Notes: generated by a model from the letters alone, not told the origin. Positions 29,420 to 39,652 are shown, counted from the stretch's first letter. The stretch is 64,000 bases of DNA from Vibrio sp. HB236076 (GCF_040957575.1 NZ_CP162602.1:248001-312000); one strand, 5' to 3'. Numbers and translations are program-made.

Positions 29420-31522
29420 ATGAAGAAGATTATTCATTTAACTTCCCAACACCACAGCCTGATCATCAAAGTCGATCGGGTACCAGAAATTCTGCATTGG
29501 GGAGTCAAGATCGCCCAAATCGATGACGATCTTATGCTGGCGACAGAACGCCCGATCTCACAAGCACGACTCGATGTCGATGTGCCCTTGTCACTATGCC
29601 CAGAACTGGGCAGCGGTCACTTCAATGCTCCGGGTATTGAAGGTCACCGAAATGGCGAAGATTGGGCTCCGGTTTTTAACACCCACTCAATAGAGCATGA
29701 TGACCACAGTGCCACCTTTGTCCTAAAAGACGATATCGCACAACTGGAACTCATCATCGACATTAAGATCGATGATCAAAGTGACGTGGTCCAAAAACGC
29801 ATTACCGTCATCAATAAATCCAGCAGTGACTACTTGCTTGGCAAACTGTCTTCAACGCTCACGCTGCCTAATCATGCCAGTGAACTGATGACGTTTCACG
29901 GCCGTTGGTGTCATGAGTTTCAAACCCAACGCTTGCGTTTCGAACACGGTGGCTTTATGCAAGAAAACCGTCGTGGTCGCACGTCTCATGAAAATTTTCC
30001 GGGGCTATTTGCCGGCACGACTGGGTTTAGTGAACAGCAGGGTCAAGTTTGGGGCTTTCACCTCGGCTGGAGTGGCAACCACCAATTGCGTGCGGATGTT
30101 CGCAGTGATGGTCGTCGCTTTGTTCAAGCTGGAGAATTATTGCTCTCTGGTGAACAGCGTCTCAAAAGTAATGAACGCTATCAAACCCCTTGGCTATACG
30201 GCACATACAGTCAAACGGGTCTCAATGGTATTTCTGAGCGATTCCATCAATACGTACGTTCTCATATTCTCAAATTTCCTAACGACCGTCCTCGTCCTGT
30301 TCACCTCAACACATGGGAAGGGATCTATTTTGATCATCAACCCGATTACATCATGCAAATGGCCACCGAAGCAGCAGAAATGGGAGTCGAGCGGTTTATT
30401 ATTGACGATGGTTGGTTTATTGGTCGCAATGGCGAACGCACGGCACTCGGCGATTGGTATCTAGACGAAACCAAATACCCTAATGGACTGGAACCCGTCA
30501 TTGAACACGTAAATAGCCAAGGAATGGAGTTTGGTCTCTGGGTTGAGCCCGAAATGGTCAGCCAAGACTCTAATCTGTATCGCCAGCACCCAGAATGGGT
30601 CTTGGGCTTACCAGGTTATCAGCAACCATCAGGGCGTTGGCAGTACGTTCTCGACTTGCAAAACCCCGCGTGTTTTAACTACTTATTTGAGCGTCTTGAT
30701 GCGTTGTTAAGCACTTATAACATCGGCTATTTGAAATGGGACATGAACCGTGAACTGGTGCAACCCGGCCACCAAGGCAAGCCTGCTGTGCACGGCCAAA
30801 CCAAAGCCCTATATCGATTACTTGATGACTTACAACAAGCCCATCCAAACGTCGAGATCGAGTCCTGCTCTTCCGGTGGTGGTCGAATTGATTTTGAAAT
30901 CCTCAAGCGCACACACCGCTTTTGGGCATCAGATTGTAATGATGCCCTTGAGCGTCAAACGATTCAGCGTGGCATGAGCTACTTTTTCCCGCCAGAAGTC
31001 ATGGGCGCGCATATTGGCCCTGCAGAATGCCACTCAACCAATCGACGTCATGCCATTAATATGCGGGGAGTGACTGCACTCGGCGGCCACATGGGCGTGG
31101 AGCTTGATCCTGTCAAAGAGAGTCTAGAAGAAAAACAGGCTTTTGCTCACTACATTCAACTGCACAAGCAATATCGTCACTTATTGCACTCAGGGAGAGC
31201 ATTTCGAATCGATCCGGCCGACCACAACCAACACATTTACGGCGTCACGAATGAAAATGAAATGCTGATCACCGTTTGCCAATTGGCAATGCCGAATCAC
31301 GCTTTGCCTTCACCGCTTCGCGTGAGTTGTGCTGACGAGCAAGCACGCTATGAAGTCAAGATTGTCGAAATGCCCGAAACCAGCTTTCAGCTTATGAAAC
31401 AAAGACCGAAGTGGTTGGGCCAAACCTTACAACTCAGCGGGGATAACTTAAAACACATTGGCGTGACTTTGCCCATTCTGGATCCAGAATCTGCACTGAT
31501 CATTCACTTGAAAAAGATTTAA
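29420..31522 (+). CDS. Alpha-galactosidase, glycoside hydrolase family 36
   Basis: A protein of about 700 residues from ATG 29420. It has the GH36 layout: an N-terminal beta-supersandwich, a TIM barrel from about 300, and a C-terminal beta domain. The nucleophile is D441 in KWDMNR, the acid/base D505 in SDCND, and the motif CSSGGGR lies between them. There is no signal peptide, so it acts in the cytoplasm on imported alpha-galactosides such as melibiose or raffinose, releasing galactose. It is the first gene of the operon and feeds GalK-GalT-GalE. The length of about 700 matches RafA/AgaA enzymes rather than the shorter GH4 MelA. Confidence 0.92.
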   Translation: MKKIIHLTSQHHSLIIKVDRVPEILHWGVKIAQIDDDLMLATERPISQARLDVDVPLSLCPELGSGHFNAPGIEGHRNGEDWAPVFNTHSIEHDDHSATFVLKDDIAQLELIIDIKIDDQSDVVQKRITVINKSSSDYLLGKLSSTLTLPNHASELMTFHGRWCHEFQTQRLRFEHGGFMQENRRGRTSHENFPGLFAGTTGFSEQQGQVWGFHLGWSGNHQLRADVRSDGRRFVQAGELLLSGEQRLKSNERYQTPWLYGTYSQTGLNGISERFHQYVRSHILKFPNDRPRPVHLNTWEGIYFDHQPDYIMQMATEAAEMGVERFIIDDGWFIGRNGERTALGDWYLDETKYPNGLEPVIEHVNSQGMEFGLWVEPEMVSQDSNLYRQHPEWVLGLPGYQQPSGRWQYVLDLQNPACFNYLFERLDALLSTYNIGYLKWDMNRELVQPGHQGKPAVHGQTKALYRLLDDLQQAHPNVEIESCSSGGGRIDFEILKRTHRFWASDCNDALERQTIQRGMSYFFPPEVMGAHIGPAECHSTNRRHAINMRGVTALGGHMGVELDPVKESLEEKQAFAHYIQLHKQYRHLLHSGRAFRIDPADHNQHIYGVTNENEMLITVCQLAMPNHALPSPLRVSCADEQARYEVKIVEMPETSFQLMKQRPKWLGQTLQLSGDNLKHIGVTLPILDPESALIIHLKKI

Positions 31523-31664
31523 CACTGTTCGGATACTTCTGGCTACCAGGGCAATGACCCCATAAAACAACCAATATAAGCCCGAAGTATCCCCCCTGCT
31601 CTTATTTACTTAATCCAATAGATATAGGCAACGCTAGATTGCCAAACGTGTAAAGGAAAACAAA

Positions 31665-33377
31665 ATGTCTATTACAGTATTACTCTCGTTTTTGCTGTTT
31701 ACAGGCTTCGTTGTCATGTTCACCTACAACAAAGTCAAAAACGATAAGAACACCTCCAAAGAAGGTTTTTTTCTTGGCGGCCGTAGCCTAACCGGTGGCC
31801 TTATTGCCAGTTCGCTCATATTAACCAACCTCAGTGCCACGAGTTTTGTTGGCATGAGCGGACAATCTTACACCCACAACATGAGTGTCATGGGCTGGGA
31901 AGTCGCCTCTGGCGTCACCTTGGTCATGATTGCCCTGATGCTGGTCCCGCGTTATCTCAAACAAGGCATCACGACCATCCCAGACTTCTTAGAAAGTCGC
32001 TATGACATGTCGGTGAAAAAGTTTGTCACTTTGCTATTTCTATGCCAGTACGTGATCAATATTTTGCCCACCACCCTTTACGCTGGCGCGGTTGTTTTGG
32101 GCGAAATCTTTGATGTACAGAGTCTATTGGGTATTTCAGAGTTCAGCTCGATTGCCTTAATTTCCGTGACCATTGGCTTGTTGGGTTTCTTTTACGCCAT
32201 TTATGGTGGCCTCAAGGCCGTGGTTATCGCCGATACGATTAATGGTGTTGGCCTCATTATCGGCGGCTTAATGATTCCGGTATTTGGTTTAATCGCCTTG
32301 GGTGATGGCCACTTTATGACAGGCTTAGACGTGTTACTGACCGCGGCGCCAGAAAAACTGCAATCCGTCGGTAAAGAGAGCGATCCACTGCCATTTTCGA
32401 CTTTATTTACCGGTTTATTATTGGTCAACCTCTACTACTGGGGTACCGACCAATCCATCATCCAACGCGCACTCGGAGCGAAAAACCTAAAAGAAGGTCA
32501 AAAAGGGGTGATCTTAGCTGGCGCGATTAAAGTCATTTCGCCGTTGTTCTTAATTATTCCAGGTATCATTGCGTTTCATATGTTTGGCGCTAACGCAGGT
32601 AACCCGGACACCATGTACACGCGTTTAGTCAACGAAGTTCTCCCCAAAACTTTGGTGGGCTTCTTTGTCGCCGTCATGTTTGGCGCCATCCTCAGCACCT
32701 TTAACGGCGTGCTCAACAGCTCAACCACCCTGTTTGCCCTTAATGTTTACAAGCCGCTGTTCGGTGCAGGTAAAACTGACCAAGAGCTCGTTGCTAAGGG
32801 GCGTGTTTTCGGCATTATTATCGCCATCATTTCAATGTGTATTGCCCCATTCATTCTTTACGCACCAGAAGGACTATTTCAATACCTTCAAATGGTGGCG
32901 GGCTTTTTCAGTGTGCCTATCTTTACCATTGTTTTTGTCGGTTATATTTCCAAACGTGTTCCAGCAATAGCAGCCAAAGTGGCATTGGTTGTCTTTGTTA
33001 GCGCCTATGCGGCCATGCAATTAATCTTTGATACGCCTATCCACTTCCTTCATCAATTAGCCATTTTATTTGTCGTGTGTACCGTACTGATGTTTGCCAT
33101 CGGTCACTTTAAACCACGGGCCAGTGACTACGTTATGCCGATCAATAAAAATATTGATATCACCCCTTGGGCTTTCCGTTTTGAAGCATCTGCGGTGATT
33201 ATCTATATGGTACTTGGCGCTTATGTAATGTTCTCCGATGCCGGTTTCGTCTCCAATGACCCTACTATCATGCAGGTTTACGGCTTCTGCGGCTTAATTT
33301 TACTCATTGGCGTCATATCTAACTACGTCAGAAAAACAAAAAAACACAACACGATACCAAAAGGCCAAAACGCCTAA
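31665..33377 (+). CDS. Sodium:solute symporter (SSS family), presumed galactose or galactoside carrier
   Basis: A 570-residue inner-membrane protein with about 14 hydrophobic segments. SSS features include the N-terminal FFLGGRSLTGGLIASSLILTNLSATSFVGMSG, containing the sodium-site unwound helix, and the later FGAILSTFNGVLNSSTTLF segment. It imports a sugar with Na+, as vSGLT does in Vibrio. The neighbours (alpha-galactosidase upstream, gal genes downstream) point to an alpha-galactoside or galactose. A strong hairpin without U-tract separates it from galE. Confidence 0.9.
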   Translation: MSITVLLSFLLFTGFVVMFTYNKVKNDKNTSKEGFFLGGRSLTGGLIASSLILTNLSATSFVGMSGQSYTHNMSVMGWEVASGVTLVMIALMLVPRYLKQGITTIPDFLESRYDMSVKKFVTLLFLCQYVINILPTTLYAGAVVLGEIFDVQSLLGISEFSSIALISVTIGLLGFFYAIYGGLKAVVIADTINGVGLIIGGLMIPVFGLIALGDGHFMTGLDVLLTAAPEKLQSVGKESDPLPFSTLFTGLLLVNLYYWGTDQSIIQRALGAKNLKEGQKGVILAGAIKVISPLFLIIPGIIAFHMFGANAGNPDTMYTRLVNEVLPKTLVGFFVAVMFGAILSTFNGVLNSSTTLFALNVYKPLFGAGKTDQELVAKGRVFGIIIAIISMCIAPFILYAPEGLFQYLQMVAGFFSVPIFTIVFVGYISKRVPAIAAKVALVVFVSAYAAMQLIFDTPIHFLHQLAILFVVCTVLMFAIGHFKPRASDYVMPINKNIDITPWAFRFEASAVIIYMVLGAYVMFSDAGFVSNDPTIMQVYGFCGLILLIGVISNYVRKTKKHNTIPKGQNA

Positions 33378-33394
33378 AAATACGGCTTAACCGC

Positions 33395-33426
33395 GGTTAT
33401 TGTTGGGTTTTCCCCCAGCAATAACC
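33395..33426 (+). other. Strong intercistronic hairpin, symporter to galE
   Basis: GGTTATTGTTGGG at 33395-33407 pairs with CCCAGCAATAACC at 33414-33426, 13 pairs with one G-U. No U-tract follows, so it is not a standard terminator. It may protect the upstream mRNA from exonucleases or set the ratio of symporter to galE. Confidence 0.65.
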
Positions 33427-33499
33427 CGACACCTAACGGGTAATTACGTTGCAAATAACAACCATTTTATCTCGTAATATCAATAAAAAGGTAAATATT

Positions 33500-34513
33500 A
33501 TGACGACTTTAGTCACGGGTGGTTTGGGATATATCGGCAGCCACACTTGCGTACAAATGATACAGGCGGGCATGGAGCCCATCATTATCGATAATTTGTG
33601 CAACGCCAATAAAGAAGTCCTTAATCGCATCGCATCATTGACGGGCAAGCAACCGACTTTCTATCAGGGTGACGTTCGAGATGAGGCTTTTTTAGATTCA
33701 GTTTTTGCCAAACATGACATCAAATCCGTCATTCACTTTGCTGGGTTGAAAGCGGTTGGGGAATCAGTCGAGAAACCACTGGAATACTATGATAACAACG
33801 TCACTGGTTCATTAGTACTCGCCACCAGCATGCGCAAAGCCGGAGTCAAAAGCTTGGTCTTTAGTTCTTCTGCGACTGTCTATGGCGACCCAACTACTGT
33901 GCCTATCACGGAAGACTCGCCAACCGGCGCCACCACCAACCCATACGGGCGCAGTAAATACATCGTTGAGCAATGCTTAAGCGATTTATTCAACGCTGAA
34001 AATGATTGGAGCGTGACATTATTGCGCTATTTTAATCCGGTCGGCGCTCACCCATCTGGCACCTTAGGCGAGGATCCCAAAGGTTTACCCAATAATTTAA
34101 TGCCATTTATTGCTCAAGTCGCCGTCGGTCGCCGCGAAAGCCTCTCCGTATTTGGCAATGACTACCCGACCGTCGATGGCACCGGCGTGCGTGATTATAT
34201 CCACGTAATGGATTTGGCTGACGGTCACATCGCCGCCCTCAATGCCATGAGTCAACAAGCTGGGCTGCACATCTACAACCTAGGTACCGGCAATGGCACC
34301 AGCGTCCTTGAAATGGTCGATGCCTTTGCCAGCGCATGTGGCAAACCCATCCCGTATCAGATTTGTCCACGCCGAGCCGGTGATATAGCCCAATGCTGGG
34401 CCAGTACCGAAAAAGCAAAACGCGATCTTCAATGGCAAGCAACGCGCAGTATCAAAGACATGACGGCGGACACCTGGAAATGGCAGTCCATGAACCCCAA
34501 TGGCTATCGATAA
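33500..34513 (+). CDS. galE: UDP-glucose 4-epimerase
   Basis: A 337-residue extended SDR. The NAD-binding TGGLGYIGSHTC is at the N-terminus, the catalytic Tyr-x3-Lys is in NPYGRSKYIVE, and the Ser of SSSATVYG is present. It interconverts UDP-galactose and UDP-glucose in the Leloir pathway. ATG 33500 has AAAAGG 6 to 11 bases upstream; the longer frame to 33449 lacks a site and breaks the Rossmann start. Gene order galE-galT-galK. Confidence 0.96.
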   Translation: MTTLVTGGLGYIGSHTCVQMIQAGMEPIIIDNLCNANKEVLNRIASLTGKQPTFYQGDVRDEAFLDSVFAKHDIKSVIHFAGLKAVGESVEKPLEYYDNNVTGSLVLATSMRKAGVKSLVFSSSATVYGDPTTVPITEDSPTGATTNPYGRSKYIVEQCLSDLFNAENDWSVTLLRYFNPVGAHPSGTLGEDPKGLPNNLMPFIAQVAVGRRESLSVFGNDYPTVDGTGVRDYIHVMDLADGHIAALNAMSQQAGLHIYNLGTGNGTSVLEMVDAFASACGKPIPYQICPRRAGDIAQCWASTEKAKRDLQWQATRSIKDMTADTWKWQSMNPNGYR

Positions 34514-34566
34514 CCTTAACAGTATCGAGCCTCATTTGTGCCTAAAGAAAGAATTGAGTAAACAAG

Positions 34567-35628
34567 ATGTCGAATATGAAATTTAACCCTGTCGATCACC
34601 CCCATCGTCGCTACAACCCACTCACTGGGCAGTGGGTGTTAGTTTCTCCTCACCGCGCAAAGCGTCCGTGGAGTGGCGCAGACGAAAAGCCGTCTAATAA
34701 CGACCTTCCTCGCTACGACCAAGGCTGTTTTTTGTGTCCCGGTAACACGCGAATTTCTGGTGATATTAATCCTGATTACACTGGCACCTACGTATTTCAA
34801 AATGACTTTGCCGCTTTAATGGAGGCCTCTCCAGATGCTCCACCATCGAAGCACCCTCTGTTTAAAACTCAAGGCGTTCGCGGCCTAAGTCGCGTGATCT
34901 GTTTTTCTCCCGATCACAGTAAAACGTTACCTGAGTTGCCTGTTTCAGGTATTCGCCAAGTCATCGATACCTGGAATGAACAAATTGAGCAGCTCGGTCA
35001 AGATTACATTTGGGTTCAGGCCTTTGAAAATAAAGGTGAAGCCATGGGCTGCTCACAACCTCACCCACACGGACAAATTTGGGCCAACAGTTTCCTCCCC
35101 AATGAAATAGAGCGAAAAGACCAGCACCTTAAAGCGTACTATCAAGAATACGGTACCAATTTACTGGTCGATTACGTACAAGCCGAGCTCAAAGATAGGT
35201 CGCGTCTTGTCGTCGAAACAGCGCATTGGGTCGCCTTGGTTCCTTATTGGGCTGCGTGGCCCTTTGAAACCATGTTACTGCCCAAAAACCACGCACGTCG
35301 CATGAGTGAGCTTTCCATCGCACAGAGCGATGACTTGGCCGTAGCCATTAAAAAGCTCACCAGTCGCTACGACAACTTATTTCAGTGCTCTTTTCCCTAT
35401 TCAATGGGCTGGCATTATGCGCCCTTTTTTGAGCAAGACACAGAGGTTAACCACTGGCAATTACACGCCTTGTTTTATCCGCCATTATTGCGCAGTGCAA
35501 CGGTTCGCAAATTTATGGTCGGTTATGAAATGCTGGCCGAGAGCCAACGCGACCTTACCGCTGAGCAAGCGGCAGAAAAACTGCGCGCCGTCAGTGATGT
35601 GCATTACAAAGAACAACATTCGCAATAA
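34567..35628 (+). CDS. galT: Galactose-1-phosphate uridylyltransferase
   Basis: A 353-residue HIT-superfamily enzyme. The active site is the HPHGQ motif at H166/H168 (nucleophile H168 by analogy with E. coli His166), and the zinc cysteines are in GCFLCPGN. It swaps UMP between UDP-glucose and galactose-1-phosphate. It lies 53 bases after galE in the same operon, and a long inverted repeat separates it from galK. Confidence 0.96.
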   Translation: MSNMKFNPVDHPHRRYNPLTGQWVLVSPHRAKRPWSGADEKPSNNDLPRYDQGCFLCPGNTRISGDINPDYTGTYVFQNDFAALMEASPDAPPSKHPLFKTQGVRGLSRVICFSPDHSKTLPELPVSGIRQVIDTWNEQIEQLGQDYIWVQAFENKGEAMGCSQPHPHGQIWANSFLPNEIERKDQHLKAYYQEYGTNLLVDYVQAELKDRSRLVVETAHWVALVPYWAAWPFETMLLPKNHARRMSELSIAQSDDLAVAIKKLTSRYDNLFQCSFPYSMGWHYAPFFEQDTEVNHWQLHALFYPPLLRSATVRKFMVGYEMLAESQRDLTAEQAAEKLRAVSDVHYKEQHSQ

Positions 35629-35656
35629 CCCAGGACGCGCAACACGATCACTTTTC

Positions 35657-35700
35657 TGTTCCTAACCTTATTGAGGATGGCTAAACCTTTGTTAGGAACA
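35657..35700 (+). other. Perfect 10-bp inverted repeat between galT and galK
   Basis: TGTTCCTAAC at 35657-35666 and GTTAGGAACA at 35691-35700 with a 24-base loop. No U-tract follows. It could be an mRNA stem or a protein-binding palindrome. Confidence 0.6.
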
Positions 35701-35730
35701 GTCTTAGAACCATGAACAAGAGAGCAACCA

Positions 35731-36891
35731 ATGTCTGATTTAATCCAAACGGTCAACACGGCTTTTGAACAGATTTTCAATTATTCACCAAGCCACTTTA
35801 TCCAAGCACCGGGACGGGTCAACCTTATCGGTGAGCATACCGATTATAACGATGGCTTTGTATTGCCTTGTGCCATTAACTACCAAACCTTAGTGGCGGC
35901 GGCGAAGCGTAACGACAGCAAAGTACGGGTCATCTCCGTCGATTATGGTAATGAGATCGATGAATTTGATCTCCATGAAACGATCCTCTTTCAAGCGGAT
36001 AAAATGTGGGCAAACTATGTTCGCGGTGTAATTAAGTGCCTAATGGATCGCGGATACACACTGGCCGGTGTCGATATCGCGATCAGTGGTAATGTTCCTC
36101 AAGGCGCGGGGTTAAGCTCGTCGGCCGCTTTAGAAGTCGTGATTGGACAAACCTTTAAAGCGCTGTGCGATTTGAGCATCAGCCAAGCCGATATTGCCCT
36201 TAATGGCCAACAAGCAGAAAATGACTTCGTCGGTTGTAACTGCGGTATTATGGACCAAATGATCTCAGCCAAAGGCCAAAAAAACCATGCCTTGTTACTC
36301 GATTGTCGCAGCTTAGAAACCGAAGCGATTCCCATGCCAAAAGACATGGCGGTGATGATCATCAATTCCAATAAAAAGCGGGGGTTGGTCGACAGCGAAT
36401 ACAACACCCGTCGTGAGCAATGTGAAGAAGCAGCGCGGCTTTTGGGCGTCAATGCGCTGCGCGACATCACCATCGATGAATTTAATCAAAACCGCTCGAA
36501 ATTAACAGAAGTGGTCGCGAAGCGCGCTCACCATGTGATCAGCGAAAATCATCGCGTTCTCGACGCCACTCAAGCACTGCGTGAACACAATATGAAACGC
36601 ATCGGTGAATTAATGGCCCAATCACACCGTTCCATGCGCGATGACTTTGAAATTACCGTCAAAGAGATCGATCTACTGGTCGATATTGTCCAAGAAACGA
36701 TTGGTACTCAAGGTGGCGTACGCATGACTGGCGGCGGTTTTGGCGGTTGTATCGTTGCGATCGTGCCGCAAGATTTAGTCCCACAAGTCATCGAACAAGT
36801 GGCCAATCAATATCAAGCACAAACCGGTTTAAAAGAGTCGATTTACCTGTGCCATGCCGTCCAAGGCGCTGGGCTTGTCACCACTCCTTAA
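35731..36891 (+). CDS. galK: Galactokinase
   Basis: A 386-residue GHMP kinase. The galactose signature is [19 protein letters not shown], the ATP motif is [12 protein letters not shown], and the third motif is [12 protein letters not shown]. It phosphorylates galactose at C1, the entry step of the Leloir pathway for galactose released by the GH36 enzyme. It is the last gene of the operon; no mutarotase (galM) follows. Confidence 0.96.
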   Translation: MSDLIQTVNTAFEQIFNYSPSHFIQAPGRVNLIGEHTDYNDGFVLPCAINYQTLVAAAKRNDSKVRVISVDYGNEIDEFDLHETILFQADKMWANYVRGVIKCLMDRGYTLAGVDIAISGNVPQGAGLSSSAALEVVIGQTFKALCDLSISQADIALNGQQAENDFVGCNCGIMDQMISAKGQKNHALLLDCRSLETEAIPMPKDMAVMIINSNKKRGLVDSEYNTRREQCEEAARLLGVNALRDITIDEFNQNRSKLTEVVAKRAHHVISENHRVLDATQALREHNMKRIGELMAQSHRSMRDDFEITVKEIDLLVDIVQETIGTQGGVRMTGGGFGGCIVAIVPQDLVPQVIEQVANQYQAQTGLKESIYLCHAVQGAGLVTTP

Positions 36892-36909
36892 TCCTTTCTC
36901 TTACGAAAT

Positions 36910-36942
36910 ACGGCAGGTATCAAAACGTATGATGCCTGCCGT
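36910..36942 (+). terminator. Hairpin at the end of the gal operon
   Basis: ACGGCAGG at 36910-36917 pairs with CCTGCCGT at 36935-36942, with an inner ATC/GAT pair. The following bases are CCAACATTT, so the U-tract is poor; it may be a Rho-dependent or 3'-protective end. Confidence 0.45.
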
Positions 36943-37009
36943 CCAACATTTACTGACGCCCAAGTGCACTCTATACTCAAATAAGGGTTCACAAACGAAA
37001 GTAAAAGCC

Positions 37010-37447
37010 ATGCTAACATTAGCCGGATTGGATCATATTGTCCTGAGAACCACGCAACGCGCAGCGATGTTGACGTTTTACTGCGAGGTATTAGGTTGCC
37101 AGATTGAAAGGGAACGCCCCGAACTCGGTCTCACCCAACTTCGAGCAGGCAACGCATTGATTGATCTGGTCGATGTCGACTCAGAGCTTGGCAAGCTCGG
37201 CGGGCAAGCACCACAGCAAAATGGCCGTAATCTCGACCATTTTTGTCTGCAATATCACCCACAAAGTGAAGAAGCGATATTGCAGTATTTAGCCTCTTTT
37301 GGTTTTCACGAGATCACTTTCGCCAATCGCTACGGCGCCCAAGGTTATGGACGCTCACTCTATATCAACGACCCAGAGCACAACGTGGTTGAACTTAAAC
37401 CTTACCTGCCTTCATCATCGCCGGTGAACGCCAACGAGACCGCTTAA
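37010..37447 (+). CDS. VOC-family (glyoxalase-like) protein
   Basis: A 145-residue protein of the vicinal-oxygen-chelate fold with two beta-alpha-beta modules: GLDHIVLRTTQRAAMLTFYCEVLG at the start and the late YINDPEHNVVELKPY. Metal ligand candidates are His in LDHIV, His in LDHFC and Glu in VVELK. Relatives include glyoxalases, dioxygenases and resistance proteins; the substrate is unknown. ATG 37010 is the only start consistent with the fold; its ribosome-binding site is weak. Its 3' end overlaps the convergent hydrolase gene by 53 bases. Confidence 0.8.
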   Translation: MLTLAGLDHIVLRTTQRAAMLTFYCEVLGCQIERERPELGLTQLRAGNALIDLVDVDSELGKLGGQAPQQNGRNLDHFCLQYHPQSEEAILQYLASFGFHEITFANRYGAQGYGRSLYINDPEHNVVELKPYLPSSSPVNANETA

Positions 37448-38543
37448 CAGGGCGAGCCTGCAATTCAGGTTGTAGCCACCACTTTTTCAGGTTCGCACTT
37501 TGAGAGTGAACCTTTTCACCGATCATGGGGGTCAAAATCGCTTGTGATTGCAACAACGCAACACGGCACAAATCATTAATCGGCTCGTCCCACTGATGAG
37601 TAAATAACTCAAAAGTGGCCCAGTGAATGGGCAAAAGCTTTTTGGCATCGAGATCAAGCGCAGCACGAACCGTGTGACTGGCCTGCATATGACCGCAGTT
37701 TTCAACACAATACCCTCGGTCTTTTTTGACATCAGCCGCCACTTCAATCGCGGCAATGTCAAAGGGGCCATATCGCAGGCCAATTTCGGCAAAGTGTTTA
37801 TCGTAAGCGCTGTCACCACTAAAGTAGAAACGCTCTCGCTTGCCGATTAACACCCAAGAAGCCCATAGCGTTGAATTTGAATCCCAACCATAGCGACCAG
37901 AGTTGTGATTAGCCGGTGTGCACGCCAAAGTCACACCTTGATACTGTGTTTCTTGCCACCAATCGAGCTCTTCAATACGAGTTGGTTTCACGCCCCAGCG
38001 TTGTAAATACTTACCCACCCCTAGTGGGACAATAAAATGGGTGTCGGTATCGCGATAATATTCAATCGTGGTTTTTTCTAAGTGATCGTAATGATCATGA
38101 GAAATCAGCACCACCTTCGGAACCGGGAGATCTTCGCGTTGAATCGGCGTAGAGACATTGCGCTCAAACCAAGGTTTGGCCACTTTGGGTGACGCATAAG
38201 AAAAGACAGGATCGGTGAGTACCGAGATACCATCAATCTCAACCCACATGGTTGAGTGCCCCAACCAAGTGACTTGTAGCGATTGAGACGGGTGAGAAAA
38301 ATCGCTTTTTTGACGTGCTTGGTATGGCAATGTCACCTGAGGCTGTAATTGCTTACGTCCACCTAAATAGCTCCAAACAAACTGACGTTTGCTTTGAGGT
38401 GACGGGACATGTGGCATGCGGTTAATCACACGACCTTGATGAAATTGAGGGGATAATTCGATGCGCTTTTTACGTAGTTCAGCATGCGTTGGAACGATAT
38501 TTGTAGAATGATCGATAGTTGCAGAAATGGTGGTCTTACTCAT
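37395..38543 (-). CDS. Metallo-beta-lactamase-fold hydrolase (NAPE-PLD/UlaG-like)
   Basis: A 382-residue protein with the MBL metal motif HDHYDHL, the preceding strand WLGHSTMWVEIDG and VLTDPVFS, then FSGDSAYDKHF and the late LPIHWATFEL histidine. This order is that of the family holding N-acylphosphatidylethanolamine phospholipase D and UlaG-type lactonases. It is cytoplasmic, as no signal peptide is seen. GAGG precedes ATG 38543. The stop codon lies 53 bases inside the convergent VOC gene. The upstream gap 38544-38858 (315 bp) carries divergent promoters. Confidence 0.82.
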   Translation of the reverse strand: MSKTTISATIDHSTNIVPTHAELRKKRIELSPQFHQGRVINRMPHVPSPQSKRQFVWSYLGGRKQLQPQVTLPYQARQKSDFSHPSQSLQVTWLGHSTMWVEIDGISVLTDPVFSYASPKVAKPWFERNVSTPIQREDLPVPKVVLISHDHYDHLEKTTIEYYRDTDTHFIVPLGVGKYLQRWGVKPTRIEELDWWQETQYQGVTLACTPANHNSGRYGWDSNSTLWASWVLIGKRERFYFSGDSAYDKHFAEIGLRYGPFDIAAIEVAADVKKDRGYCVENCGHMQASHTVRAALDLDAKKLLPIHWATFELFTHQWDEPINDLCRVALLQSQAILTPMIGEKVHSQSANLKKWWLQPELQARPVKRSRWRSPAMMKAGKV

Positions 38544-38801
38544 AATACCTATACCTCGATTTGCTTGGGTATTATGCTAAAAACCAATCGTGTCGATTTG
38601 ATGAAAAAAACGCCATGTTCAATGACCGTTTGATGACACAGGCTCACCAACCCACTCTTTGCCCGTTTTATTCGATGATCGCGGCCTTTTTTGATTAAAA
38701 CCCATTACTAGCCCTGATTGTCATTATGATTAACGAACTGTTTGAGTGAACGTTTAATCCATTTTTTTACCGACTGCGCCCAAAATGATCTGGATAGACC
38801 A

Positions 38802-38827
38802 TTGAAATGCAACAAATCGGGTATAAT
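38802..38827 (+). promoter_or_regulatory. Candidate promoter of the DUF3581 gene
   Basis: TATAAT at 38822-38827 lies 32 bases before the chosen start codon. TTGAAA at 38802-38807 is only 14 bases upstream of it, shorter than optimal, so the -35 is uncertain. Confidence 0.45.
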
Positions 38828-38858
38828 GCATGGCAATATTGGCTACCATAGTAAACAC

Positions 38859-39587
38859 ATGTTCTTAGATCCTTATTTTTCACAATCAAATCAAAACTTT
38901 AACTTCACTCGTCAACAAGCAAGCCACTTTGCTAAGAAAGTTGCCGGTGACTTTAACCCGATTCACGATGAAGACAACAAGCGTTTTTGTGTCCCTGGCG
39001 ATTTGTTATTCGGCGTTTTGCTGACTCAACAAGGCATCAGCCAAAAAATGCGTTTTGACTTCAACGGTATGGTCGGTGACGGTGTGGATTTGAGCATTGA
39101 AAATAAGTGTGACAAAGAAAGTGCCGTCGTCGATGCCAATGGCAAAGAGTACTTACACATGAGTTGCGAAGGTGAAACCAGTTTTAATCAAGATTTGATT
39201 GAGTATGTGGTAACCAATTACGTTCAATTTTCTGGCAAGAACTTTCCCCATATCATGGTGCCATTGATGGAAGAGCAACAGATGATGATCAACTGTCAGC
39301 GTCCATTAGTGATCTACGAAAGTATGGAAGTCGAATTTGACCGCCTAGACCTGACTCATCCCGACGTTCAATTCACCGGCGCGTCTTTTGACGTAGAAGG
39401 CAAACGAGGTGTGGTCACGCTCAATTTCGAATTCACCGATCACGGCATTCAAATTGGCCGTGGCACTAAGAGAATGGTCGCCAGCGGTCTTAAGCCTTAC
39501 GACCAAGACGCGATTGACGAATTGGTAGAACGCTTTAACCAAAGAAAACAACACTTCCTTACCCAGTTCGCGACCGAAGCCGCTTAA
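38859..39587 (+). CDS. DUF3581 family protein, hot-dog-like
   Basis: A protein of about 242 residues from ATG 38859; earlier in-frame starts precede the -10 box and are unlikely. The segment DFNPIHDEDNKRFCVPGDLLFGVLL resembles the hydratase/MaoC-type hot-dog motif (D-x-N-P-x-H). DUF3581 is widespread in gammaproteobacteria, and no activity has been established that I know of. It is a single gene followed by a terminator. Confidence 0.8.
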   Translation: MFLDPYFSQSNQNFNFTRQQASHFAKKVAGDFNPIHDEDNKRFCVPGDLLFGVLLTQQGISQKMRFDFNGMVGDGVDLSIENKCDKESAVVDANGKEYLHMSCEGETSFNQDLIEYVVTNYVQFSGKNFPHIMVPLMEEQQMMINCQRPLVIYESMEVEFDRLDLTHPDVQFTGASFDVEGKRGVVTLNFEFTDHGIQIGRGTKRMVASGLKPYDQDAIDELVERFNQRKQHFLTQFATEAA

Positions 39588-39620
39588 TCTCCAGCGCGAT
39601 GTCCCCAAGTTTGGATTGAT

Positions 39621-39652
39621 AAAGCGTCTCATGAATAATGAGGCGCTTTTTA
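39621..39652 (+). terminator. Rho-independent terminator after the DUF3581 gene
   Basis: AAAGCGTCTCAT at 39621-39632 pairs with ATGAGGCGCTTT at 39638-39649 (one mismatch) and runs into T residues. The gap from here to 39963 (about 310 bp) shows no other structure that I can defend and presumably contains the next promoter. Confidence 0.8.
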
